A stretch of DNA of 64,000 nt from Novosphingobium rosa NBRC 15208 (lineage in GTDB: Bacteria > Pseudomonadota > Alphaproteobacteria > Sphingomonadales > Sphingomonadaceae): assembly GCF_001598555.1 (NCBI RefSeq), contig NZ_BCZE01000003.1:1-64000 (forward strand). Direction: 5' to 3'. Positions 26,563 through 34,930 of the stretch are shown in pieces. The notes beneath the pieces are model-generated. The model was not told where the DNA came from. It did no database searches and saw only the letters and a program-made list of their open reading frames with translations. Every line of letters begins with the position of its first letter. The stretch's first letter is position 1. Both the position numbers and the translations under genes were made by a program.

Positions 26563-27903
26563 ATGGTGTGGCTGGAACGCAGAACCCCCGAAACGCCCAA
26601 AAGCTTCGATGCGCGCTCGGCGGGCGATGTCGATTACGGGCGGGTGGTGCATTCGGCCTCGTTCCGGCGGTTGCAGGGCAAGACGCAGATCCTCAATCTG
26701 GGCGACAGCGATTTCTACCGCACGCGGCTGACCCATTCGCTGGAGGTGGCGCAGATCGCGGGCGGCCTCATCAAGCAATTGTGCCACAACCATCCCGGCC
26801 ACCCCGCGCTGGAGCATCTGCCCGAACATGCGCTGATCCAGGCCATCGCCTGCACCCATGATCTGGGCCATCCCCCCTTCGGCCATGGCGGCGAGGTGGC
26901 GCTCAACTATTGCATGCGCGACAATGGCGGTTTCGAGGGCAATGGGCAGACCTTGCGCATCCTCTCCCGGCTGGAGAAGTTTTCCGCGCAGCATGGATCG
27001 AACCTGACGCGCGAAACCATGCTGGGCGTGCTGAAATATCCCGTGGCCTACAGCGCGGTGGCCAATCCGGCGCTGCGCCCGGCAATGCATGACAACACCA
27101 GCGGCACGCCTTTGCTGGACCGCGATGCCTCGGTGCCGCCCAAATGCTATCTCGATGGCGAAAGCGATGTGGTGGACTGGGTGCTGGCCCCGCTCTCGGC
27201 CGATGATCGCGCGCGCTTCACCGGCTTCGATCCGCGTGAGGGCAAGCATGGGCGGGCGCGGCACAAATCGCTGGCCTGCTCGATCATGGATCTGGCCGAC
27301 GACATCAGCTTCGGCATCCATGATCTGGAGGATGCCCTGGCGCTCAGGCTGGTGGATGCCGCGCAGTTCCACCAGCATCTGCCGCCCGAGCGCTGCCGGG
27401 GCCTGCTCGACTACCTCGCGACGCAATATCCCGGGCAATATGGCAATGATGTCTACAAGGCGCTCAGCAAAAAGCTGTTCGGCGATGGAGGCACCCGCAA
27501 GCACCAGATCAACCGCATCCTCAATTTCGTGATTCCCAAGGTCTGCTTTGCGCAGGATGACGCTTTCGAGGAACCACGCCTGCGCTACCGCGCCGCCCTG
27601 CCCCGCCCGGTGGCCGAGTTCCTTCATGCGGTGACGGCGTTTGTCTATCAGACCGTGATCCGCAGCCCCAGCGTGCAGCATCTGGAGTTCAAGGGCCAGC
27701 AGATGGTGATCGCCGTCTTCGAGGTGATGAAATCCGAACCCGCCGCATTCCTGCCGCTCGATACGCAGAAGAAGCTGGAGCACGCCGCAGACCCGCTGCG
27801 CGTGATCTGCGACTATGTTTCGGGCATGACCGATGCGCATCTGCTGCGCACTTATGAGCGGCTGTTCGCGCCCCGCATGGGATCGGTCTTCGACAAACTA
27901 TAG
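26563..27903 (+). CDS. dgt: dGTPase-like HD-domain triphosphohydrolase
   Basis: 446 residues from ATG 26563; the frame extends to 26479, but family N-termini begin WLERRTPETPKSFDARS. The metal-binding HD motifs are visible: H in FYRTRLTHSLEVAQ, HD in CTHDLGHPPFGHGGE and D in LADDISFGIHDLEDA. The enzyme family removes triphosphate from dNTPs and helps balance nucleotide pools. A GAGG site lies 8 bases ahead. It is divergent from the diguanylate cyclase. Its TAG and the TAG of the convergent LamG-like gene form the single palindrome CTATAG. Confidence 0.9.
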   Translation: MVWLERRTPETPKSFDARSAGDVDYGRVVHSASFRRLQGKTQILNLGDSDFYRTRLTHSLEVAQIAGGLIKQLCHNHPGHPALEHLPEHALIQAIACTHDLGHPPFGHGGEVALNYCMRDNGGFEGNGQTLRILSRLEKFSAQHGSNLTRETMLGVLKYPVAYSAVANPALRPAMHDNTSGTPLLDRDASVPPKCYLDGESDVVDWVLAPLSADDRARFTGFDPREGKHGRARHKSLACSIMDLADDISFGIHDLEDALALRLVDAAQFHQHLPPERCRGLLDYLATQYPGQYGNDVYKALSKKLFGDGGTRKHQINRILNFVIPKVCFAQDDAFEEPRLRYRAALPRPVAEFLHAVTAFVYQTVIRSPSVQHLEFKGQQMVIAVFEVMKSEPAAFLPLDTQKKLEHAADPLRVICDYVSGMTDAHLLRTYERLFAPRMGSVFDKL

Positions 27904-28569
27904 CAAGGCTTTCGGCGTAAACCGCGCCATGGCCACCGCGCCATGGAAATGGTCGACATCGTTCAGCCGCGCCCCCACGCTGCAGCGCCCCGGCCCTTGC
28001 GGCGCGAAAGGAAGCGCGGTTTCCATCTGCAACGCGCCATTGACGAAGCTGCGGTAATGCTGCCCGTCGAAGCTCTGCGCGACATGGTGCCATTGCCCCA
28101 GCGGATAGAGCTTTGTCGGCACGATCAGCGTCTGCTTGTAACCCGGGCCGGTGGCGAAAGCATCGAGATACCAGCCCCCATCGGTGACGCGGATTTCGAA
28201 CAACATGCGCGTGGTGCCGCTGCCCGGTTTCAGCCCCGGCTCGGTCAGGCTTTCCAGATGGAACCAGCGCTGGGCGAATGCGCCACCATCGGGGCGGAAC
28301 AGAGCCTCGAAGGTGAAGGTCTTCGCGCCCGCCAGCGGGTGATTGTCGATCAGCAGCGCATCCCTCACGCCGTCGAACAGCACGGCCTGCCCCCAGGGGC
28401 TGGCGGTCAGGCGCGGCTGGCCCACCGGTGTCACCGCATGGCCGCCGATCCGCGCCAGATTGTCGAACCGCCATTCCTGAGAGGCAGGCGCCGGCAGCGC
28501 CCTTGCCGCAGCGGGCATCATTCCCAAGGCGGCACCTCCCAACACCACATCGCGACGGTTCACGCGCAC
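27898..28569 (-). CDS. LamG-like (concanavalin A-like) exported protein with Tat signal
   Basis: 223 residues. The N-terminus MRVNRRDVVLGGAALGM has twin Arg followed by a hydrophobic stretch and an AARALPA cleavage region, pointing to Tat or Sec export. The mature part matches the LamG/laminin-G jelly roll: AVLFDGVRDALLIDNHPL, TFEALFRPDG, and WHHVAQSFDGQHYRSFVNGAL, shown here by WHHVAQSFDG. Such domains bind glycans or are parts of secreted hydrolases. No catalytic domain is present. Neighbours give no clear substrate. Confidence 0.7.
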   Translation of the reverse strand: MRVNRRDVVLGGAALGMMPAAARALPAPASQEWRFDNLARIGGHAVTPVGQPRLTASPWGQAVLFDGVRDALLIDNHPLAGAKTFTFEALFRPDGGAFAQRWFHLESLTEPGLKPGSGTTRMLFEIRVTDGGWYLDAFATGPGYKQTLIVPTKLYPLGQWHHVAQSFDGQHYRSFVNGALQMETALPFAPQGPGRCSVGARLNDVDHFHGAVAMARFTPKALL

Positions 28570-28641
28570 AGTCCCTCTCCCCGATCTGTTATAGACACCG
28601 GTGGACAGTGATGGCGCAAAACGGCCCGGCGATCCAGTCTT

Positions 28642-29181
28642 TCAGCGCCGGCTGTAGCGCAGCACCAGCGCCACCACCGCAATCGAGAGCCCCAGCGCCA
28701 GCGCCGTCGCCCCCACGCCGTAACGCGCCGCCGCCTGCTCCAGCACCGGCCCCAGCGCATAGCCCAGAGAGGAAAACAGGGTTCCCCAGACCGTGGCCGC
28801 CACGATGTTCAGCGCCACGAAATGCCGCGCGGGCATGCGCGAGCTGCCCACCGCCACCGCCGTGATCGCCCGCAGCCCATAGGCGAAACGGAACAGCAGC
28901 ACGAAGCGCGCGGGATGCCGCTCGATCAGCCCCAGAGCGCGGCGAAACGAAGCCCGCTCGACGATGACGCGCACCACCCGGCTGCGCTGGGCGTTGCGGG
29001 CAAGATGGAACCAGAATTGATCCACCAGAAAGGAGCCCGCGATCGCCGCCGCCATCACCGCATAAGGCGACAGCCAGCGCCGATGCGCCAGCACCCCGCC
29101 CGCCAGAGCGAAAGGTTCTCCCTCGATTCCCGATCCAAGACAGATCGCGATCAGGCCGTAACGGGCAATCAGGGCCTCCAA
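28642..29181 (-). CDS. DedA/SNARE-associated family membrane protein
   Basis: 179 residues from TTG 29181, preferred because AAGGAG lies 6 bases ahead and the product then starts like other DedA proteins (EALIARYGLIAICLGSGIEGEP). The family signature (E/D)xxPxxxxG is loose here (EGEPFALAGG), but the rest fits: RHPARFVLLFRFAYGLRAI, VGSSRMPARHF and NIVAATVWG. Four to five membrane helices are visible. DedA proteins are inner-membrane transporters, some of which flip undecaprenyl-phosphate or phospholipids; the substrate here is unknown. It is divergent from the two-component system at 29.3 kb. Confidence 0.8.
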   Translation of the reverse strand: MEALIARYGLIAICLGSGIEGEPFALAGGVLAHRRWLSPYAVMAAAIAGSFLVDQFWFHLARNAQRSRVVRVIVERASFRRALGLIERHPARFVLLFRFAYGLRAITAVAVGSSRMPARHFVALNIVAATVWGTLFSSLGYALGPVLEQAAARYGVGATALALGLSIAVVALVLRYSRR

Positions 29182-29265
29182 GTTCGTCTCCTTCAAGGAA
29201 GACAGGCCGTTAGCATCCGATCCTGCGCCTGCGAAGCGCCGAAGCGACAATCCGTGCGATGTTTC

Positions 29266-29296
29266 ACCGTCACGAAACCGTCACACCATGGTGTGA
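29266..29296 (+). promoter_or_regulatory. Candidate operator: 11-bp-phased direct repeat plus 16-bp palindrome
   Basis: ACCGTCAC occurs at 29266-29273 and 29277-29284, exactly 11 bases apart, the spacing used by OmpR/PhoB-type regulators. Overlapping its end is the perfect palindrome TCACACCATGGTGTGA (29281-29296). Both lie 17-47 bases before the response-regulator ATG, so autoregulation is likely. The DedA gene upstream could also be affected. Confidence 0.5.
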
Positions 29297-29312
29297 GAGG
29301 CTCACCACTGTC

Positions 29313-30029
29313 ATGAGCGCAATCAGGGTTCTTGTGGTCGAGGACGACCCAGCCATTGCCGGGCAAATCTGCCACGGCCTGATGGCGCGCGGCTATGCCA
29401 CCGATCTGGCCGCCACCGGAGAGGCCGCCTTCAAGGCCTGCACCGGCGGGCAATTCGACGCCATCGTGCTGGACCGCATGCTGCCCGACACCCATGGCGA
29501 TGCCCTGCTGGCCCGTCTGCGCGAGGCGGGCCCGGTGCCCGCCGTGTTGATGCTTTCCGCGCTGGGCTCGGTGGAGGACCGCGTGGAGGGTCTGGTGGCG
29601 GGGGCGGACGATTACCTCGCCAAGCCCTTCGATATGAGCGAGCTGAGCGCCCGCCTGGTGGCGATCTGCCGTCGCGGCACCCGCAAGGCGGAGGAAAAGG
29701 CCGAGGACAACAGCGAACAGGGGGGCGACCTCACCGTGGGCCGCCTGCGACTGGAAAGCGCCAGCCACCGCGCCAGCTTCGGCGGCGAGGCGATCGAACT
29801 TAACCGCAAGCAGTTCTCGCTGATGGCCTATCTGATGCGCCATGCCGACAAGGTGGTCACCCGCGCCATGCTGATCGAGAATGTCTGGGCCTACAGCTTC
29901 GATCCGGCCACCAACATCGTGGAAAGCAACCTCTCGCGCCTGCGCACCCGCCTGCAACTGCTGGGCTGCGACCCCATCGAGACGCGGCGCGGCGAAGGCT
30001 ATGTTTTGCGGGCTGATCTGTGTCGCTAG
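29313..30029 (+). CDS. OmpR-family response regulator
   Basis: 238 residues from ATG 29313. The receiver has the VVEDD acidic pocket, D54 (IVLDRMLPD) and K in LAKPF. The C-terminal winged-helix DNA-binding domain has LNRKQFSLMAYLMRHADKVVTRAMLIENVW, recognised by its VVTRAMLIENVW core, and the VESNLSRLRTRL recognition helix. An acidic EEKAEDNSEQ linker joins the domains. It overlaps the sensor kinase gene by 10 bases, so the pair is co-expressed. The stimulus is unknown. Confidence 0.92.
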   Translation: MSAIRVLVVEDDPAIAGQICHGLMARGYATDLAATGEAAFKACTGGQFDAIVLDRMLPDTHGDALLARLREAGPVPAVLMLSALGSVEDRVEGLVAGADDYLAKPFDMSELSARLVAICRRGTRKAEEKAEDNSEQGGDLTVGRLRLESASHRASFGGEAIELNRKQFSLMAYLMRHADKVVTRAMLIENVWAYSFDPATNIVESNLSRLRTRLQLLGCDPIETRRGEGYVLRADLCR

Positions 30030-31441
30030 AGCATCGCGCGAAAAAGTGGGCACCGGTTTTTCGCAACAGCGATGCGACAACCAACTCTGCCGCCCTTCCC
30101 GCCACCCCGCCGCGCATCGGGCGTCTGGCGGTTCAGGTTGGCCTCGCCTTCGCGCTGGCGATGGGCGTGGCGGGCGGCATCGCCTTTCTCGCCGCGCGCT
30201 ACCAGCTGATGCAGGAGGCCGATGAGGCGCTGGCGCATGAAAGCCGCAAGCTGATCCTCAAGGGCTATCCCAATGACAGCGCCACGCTGGCGCAGCGCGT
30301 GATCGCCCGGCGCGCCCAGAAGATCCTCGCGAGCCGGGGGCATATCGTTTACGCCCCCGATGGCCGCCTGCTGGCCGACGGGCTGGACATTCCACCCCTG
30401 CCCGATGGCTATGCCGAAACCATCTACCGCGATCATTCGCGCAAATGGCATCAGGGCCGCGCGCTCAGCCTGCGCCTGCCCGATGGCGGCCATCTGGTGA
30501 TCGTCGAGCACAGCGAGGTGGATGCCACCATGCGCGAGATGATGCTGATCGGCCTGATCGCACTGATCGTGGTCGGCGGGCTGGCCGGAGTGACCGCCGC
30601 ATGGGTGCTGACCCGCCAGATCGCCCAGCGGCTGGATCTGAGCGTGGGCGCCGCCGATGCCATCGCGCAGGGCGATCTCTCGCGCCGCATCTCGCTTGAC
30701 GGGCTCGACGGGATCTTTGCCACGCAGGCGGGAAGCCTCAACCATATGCTCGACCGGATGGAGCAGATGGTGCGCAGCCAGCGCCATTTCGCCAGCCATC
30801 TGGCGCATGATCTGCGCACGCCCCTCACCCGCCTGCGCGGCCTGCTTCAGGCCGAGGCCGATGCAGCCACCACCGACCGCCCCCTGCTCGACAAGGCGGA
30901 GCGCGAATGCCGCTCGATCATCGCCATTTTCGATGCGCTGCTGCGCCTTTCCGAGATCGAGGCCGGGCGCCGCCCCACGGCCATGGCCCCACTGGCGCTC
31001 GATGAGGCGATCCTCGATGTCGCCGAGACCATGGAGCCGGTGATCGCCGACGCTGGCAGCCAGCTGGCGCTTGCCCCCCTGCCCCCGGCCACCGTGTTGG
31101 CCGATGCCGGGCTGGTGCAGCAGCTGCTGGTCAATCTGCTCGACAACATCGCGCTGCACACGCCCGCCGGCACGCAGGCCAGCGTCGCCCTCGCCGTGGA
31201 GCGCCACGAGGCCACCATCACCATCGCCGACAACGGCCCCGGCATCCTCCCGCCGGAGCGCGAGCGCGTGGTGCGCCCCTATGAAAGCGGCAAACCCACG
31301 CCCCGTCGGGATAACAGCATGGGCAGCGGGCTGGGTCTGGCCATCGCGCAGGCCATCATGCGCTTTCACAATGGCGCGCTGGAGCTGGTCGATAATCGCC
31401 CCGGACTGATGGTGCGGCTGCGGTTTCCGGTCAGCAACTAG
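30020..31441 (+). CDS. Sensor histidine kinase of the 29.3-kb two-component system
   Basis: 473 residues from GTG 30020, inside the end of the regulator gene. Helices lie at about 37-58 and 174-196 and enclose a roughly 115-residue periplasmic sensor. Then come HAMP, HisKA with H263 (SHLAHDLRTPLTRLRG) and a HATPase with NLLDNIALHTPAG, DNGPGI and GSGLGLAIAQ. Residues 3-20 are encoded by a REP-like palindrome, so the first part of the cytoplasmic tail is repeat-derived, or the true start is downstream, although no strong alternative start is visible before the first helix. The neighbouring acid phosphatase and receptor genes are possible targets. Confidence 0.9.
   Translation: MSLEHRAKKWAPVFRNSDATTNSAALPATPPRIGRLAVQVGLAFALAMGVAGGIAFLAARYQLMQEADEALAHESRKLILKGYPNDSATLAQRVIARRAQKILASRGHIVYAPDGRLLADGLDIPPLPDGYAETIYRDHSRKWHQGRALSLRLPDGGHLVIVEHSEVDATMREMMLIGLIALIVVGGLAGVTAAWVLTRQIAQRLDLSVGAADAIAQGDLSRRISLDGLDGIFATQAGSLNHMLDRMEQMVRSQRHFASHLAHDLRTPLTRLRGLLQAEADAATTDRPLLDKAERECRSIIAIFDALLRLSEIEAGRRPTAMAPLALDEAILDVAETMEPVIADAGSQLALAPLPPATVLADAGLVQQLLVNLLDNIALHTPAGTQASVALAVERHEATITIADNGPGILPPERERVVRPYESGKPTPRRDNSMGSGLGLAIAQAIMRFHNGALELVDNRPGLMVRLRFPVSN
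30031..30075. repeat. REP-like palindrome (TAGAGCATCGC type) within the kinase start
   Basis: Nested arms GCATCGC (30031-30037) / GCGATGC (30069-30075) and GCGAAAAA / TTTTTCGC surround a GC-rich loop. The TAGAGC boundary and GTGGGCACCGG loop match, from memory, a palindrome common between alphaproteobacterial genes. Here it is inside coding sequence: it starts just after the regulator stop (30027-30029) and encodes the kinase N-terminus. Confidence 0.8.
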
Positions 31442-31442
31442 G

Positions 31443-31550
31443 CAAGGAAGAGAAATGCGAGGGGGTTACACCCTCGCGCTCCCAGAGCGTCTCCCGGCGA
31501 TGGGGTAGCGGCGCCCCACCCTTGCACCGGAACTCACCACCTGCGGCTGA
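31443..31550. repeat. Intergenic hairpin element, copy A
   Basis: The hairpin GCGAGGG (31457-31463) / CCCTCGC (31471-31477) is followed by GCTCCC and CGTCTCCCG. The same blocks occur, in either orientation, at 53.25-53.44 kb and 63.16-63.40 kb. It lies directly after the kinase stop, but its T-rich side faces the kinase, so it would stop leftward rather than rightward transcripts. The 31442-31749 stretch contains this element and the palindrome at 31616, and no convincing gene. Confidence 0.75.
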
Positions 31551-31615
31551 CAGGGCGCGATTGAAACGCCAAGCCCTGTGCAGCCGGAAACACCTCACAT
31601 TGCGCCGCCACCCCT

Positions 31616-31643
31616 CCCAACATTCTAAACATGCAATGTTGGG
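31616..31643. promoter_or_regulatory. Perfect 9-bp inverted repeat before the acid phosphatase gene
   Basis: CCCAACATT (31616-31624) and AATGTTGGG (31635-31643) are perfect complements with a 10-base loop. No T-run follows, so an operator is more likely than a terminator. It lies 106 bases before the phosphatase ATG. The right arm includes CAATGTTG, also found in the 11-bp-phased repeats before the RND efflux operon. Confidence 0.45.
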
Positions 31644-31749
31644 CCTTCCCAAAGCCATCGTAATACAGCCGTCACATGCGCTTCCTACCCGCCACTCAAC
31701 GTTCCGCAGGCCATAAAGGCCCGGAAAGTCGAATGGGGTTTTCATCACG

Positions 31750-32466
31750 ATGCGTGCCAGACTGTTGGCGGCGGCTGCTTTTGCGGCCTGTTGCCTTGCA
31801 CCCTGCGGATCTCCGCTCTCGGCCAAGACCGAGGCCGATCATCTGACCTATCTCGATCCGGCGCTTTTCGCGCCCGGTCTCAACGTGCCCGCTCCGCCGC
31901 CGCGCGGCTCGGCCGAGGAAAAGCGCGAACTCGACGCCCTGCACCGCCTGATCGCCGGAGCCACTCCGGAGCGCATCGCCCGCGCCAGGGCCGATGGCAA
32001 GACCGAGAACCCCTCGCTCTACAACGATGCCGTCGGCGTCGATCTGAAGAGCCTGCCCGCCACCTGGGATCTGCTCACCACGGTGCAGCGCGAGGGCGAG
32101 GTGCTGACCGACGAGGGCAAGACCTTCTTCCACCGCACCCGCCCCTACCGCGTCGACCCCACGCTGGCCGTCTGCGGCCAGAAGACCGACAGCAGCAAGC
32201 CCGCCGACCGCGCTTACCCTTCGGGCCATTCCATGCTGGCCTATTCGGTGGGCTGGACGCTGGCCCGGCTGATGCCGAAGAAGGCCGATGCCATTCTGGC
32301 CCGCGCCCATGATTATGCGCTCAGCCGCCAATATTGCGGCGCTCACTTCGCCAGCGACACCGAGGCCAGCCATGTGATCGGCACGCTGGCCGCCGAGCAA
32401 CTGTTCAACGATCCGCGTCTGGCCAGCAAGATCGCTGCCGCGCGGGCCGAACTCTCCAAACTGTGA
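31750..32466 (+). CDS. Class A non-specific acid phosphatase (PAP2 superfamily, PhoN-like)
   Basis: 238 residues. A signal peptide (about residues 1-24) precedes the mature enzyme. The three-part PAP2 active site is complete: KTFFHRTRP (Kx6RP), YPSGHS (PSGH) and SRQYCGAHFASD (SRx5Hx3D). It hydrolyses organic phosphate monoesters in the periplasm. It precedes a TonB-dependent receptor by 26 bases, so one transcript probably supplies a phosphatase and an outer-membrane importer for a phosphorylated or associated substrate. The gene lies between two two-component systems, either of which could control it. Confidence 0.9.
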   Translation: MRARLLAAAAFAACCLAPCGSPLSAKTEADHLTYLDPALFAPGLNVPAPPPRGSAEEKRELDALHRLIAGATPERIARARADGKTENPSLYNDAVGVDLKSLPATWDLLTTVQREGEVLTDEGKTFFHRTRPYRVDPTLAVCGQKTDSSKPADRAYPSGHSMLAYSVGWTLARLMPKKADAILARAHDYALSRQYCGAHFASDTEASHVIGTLAAEQLFNDPRLASKIAAARAELSKL

Positions 32467-32492
32467 CCTTATCCAATCCGGGGGATACCTTG

Positions 32493-34856
32493 ATGACCAC
32501 GTCCTATCGCCGCGCTCTGCTGCTGAGTGCCTGCGCCTTTACGCTCAGCCTTGCCGGCACGGCCCATGCCGCCACCGCTCCAGCTGCGCCCGCCGCCGGA
32601 GATCCCACTGACGATCAGATCCGCAACACCGACGACATTCTCGTCACCGCCACCAAGGTGAACGAGAGCACGCCGATCACCGCCTCGGTCCACACCTTCG
32701 AGCCGCAGGCGATCGTCTCGCGCTCGATCATCGAGAATTCGGTCGCGCCCACGGCGGACATCTCGCAGGTGGTGATGCTGACCCCCGGCGCCTCGCTCAC
32801 GCCCAGCAGCGGCAATGGCGTGGGTCTGGCCGACAGCAAGATCGTGCTGCGCGGCTTCCAGGACGGCCAGTACAACATCACCTATGACGGCGTGCCCTTC
32901 GGCGACTCCAACGATCCCACGCACCACTCGACCTCCTACTTCCCCAACGGCACCTATGAGCGCATCATCGTCGATCGCGGTCCGGGTGGCGCCACCGATC
33001 TGGGGCAGGCCAGCTATGGCGGTCAGGTCCATATCGTCAGCCGCGAACTGTCGGACAAGTTCTTCATCGAGGACCAGTTCGTCTATGGCAGCTTCAACAC
33101 CTTCATGGACCGCTTCACCGTCAACTCGGGCCGCATCGACAAGCTGGGCGGCCTGAAAATCCTCGGCATTGCCGAATACAAGCAGACCGACGGCGCGCTG
33201 ACCAACCAGGGCGGCTCGTGGGTCAACGGCTTCGTGAAGGCCGAACTGCCCATCGGCAACAACGCCAAGTTCTCGGTGCTGTCCAGCTTCAACAAGAGCC
33301 CCTTCCACTCCTCGGACGCCGCCGGCGGCGTCACGGCGGCGCAGATGGCGGCCTATGGCAAGAATTACGGCGCGATCAGCCCGGCTCAGGCCAATGGCTC
33401 GGGCTGGACGAACGCCCGGTCCGACTGGAACTGGGCGATCAAGACCACCGATTTCGAAATCGCGCGCCTGCAGTGGGATGTGGCCCCCAACATCACCATC
33501 GACAACAAGGCCTACACCTACTTCTACAAGAACTTCACCCTGTCCACCGAAGACGCCACCACGCCCTGCACCACGCTCTCCACGCTGGATCAGTGCAGCG
33601 GCACCGGCTATTCCAACGTGAAGGCCATCGGCACCGGCGCTGGCGGCGGTGGCGGCAAGACCATCGCGGGTGACATCCCCGGCTATACGAAGGTCAACCA
33701 GTATCGCAACACGGGCGACATCTTCACAGTGAGCTGGAAGAACGCGCTGGGCATCCTGAAGGGCGGCTTCTGGTACGAGCATTCGCAGTCGCACCGCTAT
33801 CGCTGGGATTATGATTTCACCACCGCCAGCCGCGCGGGCGGGATCAGCAATTACAGCTTCGATTTCAGCATCATGAACAACGGTTCCAACTACAACTACA
33901 AGGAAACCGACAAGGCCGCCAACGTCATGCTGAACGGCCAGTATGTTCCGGCCTACATCAAGTATGAAGAATACACGAGCTGGGACCAGATCCAGGGCTT
34001 TGCCGAATATGCCTTCAAGCTGTTCGACGACCGCTTGACCCTGACCCCGGGCGTGAAGGCCATGGACTTCACCCGCAAGATCAACACGCCGGTCGCCGCG
34101 CAGAGCAGCCGTCAGGGCATCGCCGCCCAGCAGAGCTACAAGCCCGTGCTGCCCTATGCGACGGCCAACTTCCTGATCAGGCCTGATTTCTCGACCTATT
34201 TCCAATATGCCAAGGGCTTTATCATCCCCTCGCTCTCGGCCAGCCTCGAAACCGCCGGGTCCAGCAACGCCGCCGTGCCGCTGAACCCGCAGCCCACCAA
34301 GACCACCAACTATCAGGCCGGTTTCGTCTTCGCGCGTGACCGTCTGAACATCGACGCCGATGGCTATTACATCCAGGCCAGCAACTCGACGACGATGGAC
34401 CCCACCACCAATCTGGTGACCATCAGCGCCAATCCGGCCACCTACAAGGGCCTTGAAGGTCAGGTCAGCTATGTGCTGGCCAAGGGGCTGACCGGCATCG
34501 TCAACGGCACGGTGATGTCCTCGCTGGATGACGTCACCCATCTGTGGCTGACCAAGGCGCCCAACTACACCGCCATGACCGGCCTGATCTTCGGCGACGG
34601 CCCCTTCAAGCTGAGCTATCTGCACAAGTTCACCGGCCGCCAGTGGGCCGATGCGGCCAACACGATCCGCATCGCGCCCTACAGCTTCGGCGTGCTGTCG
34701 GGCAGCTATCGCTGGCGCAATCTGACGGCGGGCATCACCATCAACAACCTGTTCAACACCACGCCGATCGTGGCCCGCTCGGGCAGCGGAGACGCCACGC
34801 AGTACATCTTCCAGACGCGGCGCAGCTATCAGGCCTCGCTCAAGGTCCGGATCTGA
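32493..34856 (+). CDS. TonB-dependent outer membrane receptor (paired with acid phosphatase)
   Basis: 787 residues from ATG 32493. A signal peptide (ending GTAHAATAP) is followed by a TonB-box-like DDILVTATK and a plug domain at about 50-200 (IVLRGFQDGQYNITYDGVPFGD). The barrel ends in a typical aromatic-rich strand (SYQASLKVRI). Several unusual loops rich in Gly and Asn lie between strands. The partner phosphatase suggests a substrate released from or carried by an organophosphate, for example phytate or a sugar phosphate, but this is inference. No Fur-like box is seen before the operon. A strong terminator follows at 34891. Confidence 0.88.
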   Translation: MTTSYRRALLLSACAFTLSLAGTAHAATAPAAPAAGDPTDDQIRNTDDILVTATKVNESTPITASVHTFEPQAIVSRSIIENSVAPTADISQVVMLTPGASLTPSSGNGVGLADSKIVLRGFQDGQYNITYDGVPFGDSNDPTHHSTSYFPNGTYERIIVDRGPGGATDLGQASYGGQVHIVSRELSDKFFIEDQFVYGSFNTFMDRFTVNSGRIDKLGGLKILGIAEYKQTDGALTNQGGSWVNGFVKAELPIGNNAKFSVLSSFNKSPFHSSDAAGGVTAAQMAAYGKNYGAISPAQANGSGWTNARSDWNWAIKTTDFEIARLQWDVAPNITIDNKAYTYFYKNFTLSTEDATTPCTTLSTLDQCSGTGYSNVKAIGTGAGGGGGKTIAGDIPGYTKVNQYRNTGDIFTVSWKNALGILKGGFWYEHSQSHRYRWDYDFTTASRAGGISNYSFDFSIMNNGSNYNYKETDKAANVMLNGQYVPAYIKYEEYTSWDQIQGFAEYAFKLFDDRLTLTPGVKAMDFTRKINTPVAAQSSRQGIAAQQSYKPVLPYATANFLIRPDFSTYFQYAKGFIIPSLSASLETAGSSNAAVPLNPQPTKTTNYQAGFVFARDRLNIDADGYYIQASNSTTMDPTTNLVTISANPATYKGLEGQVSYVLAKGLTGIVNGTVMSSLDDVTHLWLTKAPNYTAMTGLIFGDGPFKLSYLHKFTGRQWADAANTIRIAPYSFGVLSGSYRWRNLTAGITINNLFNTTPIVARSGSGDATQYIFQTRRSYQASLKVRI

Positions 34857-34890
34857 TCATCCTGTCCGCCAGTGCCCTTGCGGCGGATGG

Positions 34891-34917
34891 AAGGGCCGGG
34901 AGCGATCCCGGCCCTTT
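34891..34917 (+). terminator. Rho-independent terminator of the phosphatase-receptor operon
   Basis: AAGGGCCGGGA pairs with TCCCGGCCCTT around a GCGA-type loop and is followed by TTTTGTT. It lies 34 bases after the receptor stop. It also sits just past the end of the convergent kinase gene, so on the opposite strand it may terminate that transcript as well. Confidence 0.88.
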
Positions 34918-34930
34918 TGTTGGGCGCGGA

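Noticed and set aside
31522..31716. 64-codon plus-strand ORF between kinase and phosphatase
   Set aside because: No ribosome site, repeat-derived start and basic, low-complexity product; it also crosses the palindrome at 31616.
31645..31720. Pho box before the acid phosphatase
   Set aside because: Only one CCGTCAC-like half is present, without a second 7-mer at the proper 11-base spacing.
32469..34625. 718-codon open frame antisense to the TonB-dependent receptor gene
   Set aside because: High G/C third positions leave long stop-free antisense frames; the product has skewed Gly/Ala/Val/Arg composition and no family resemblance.
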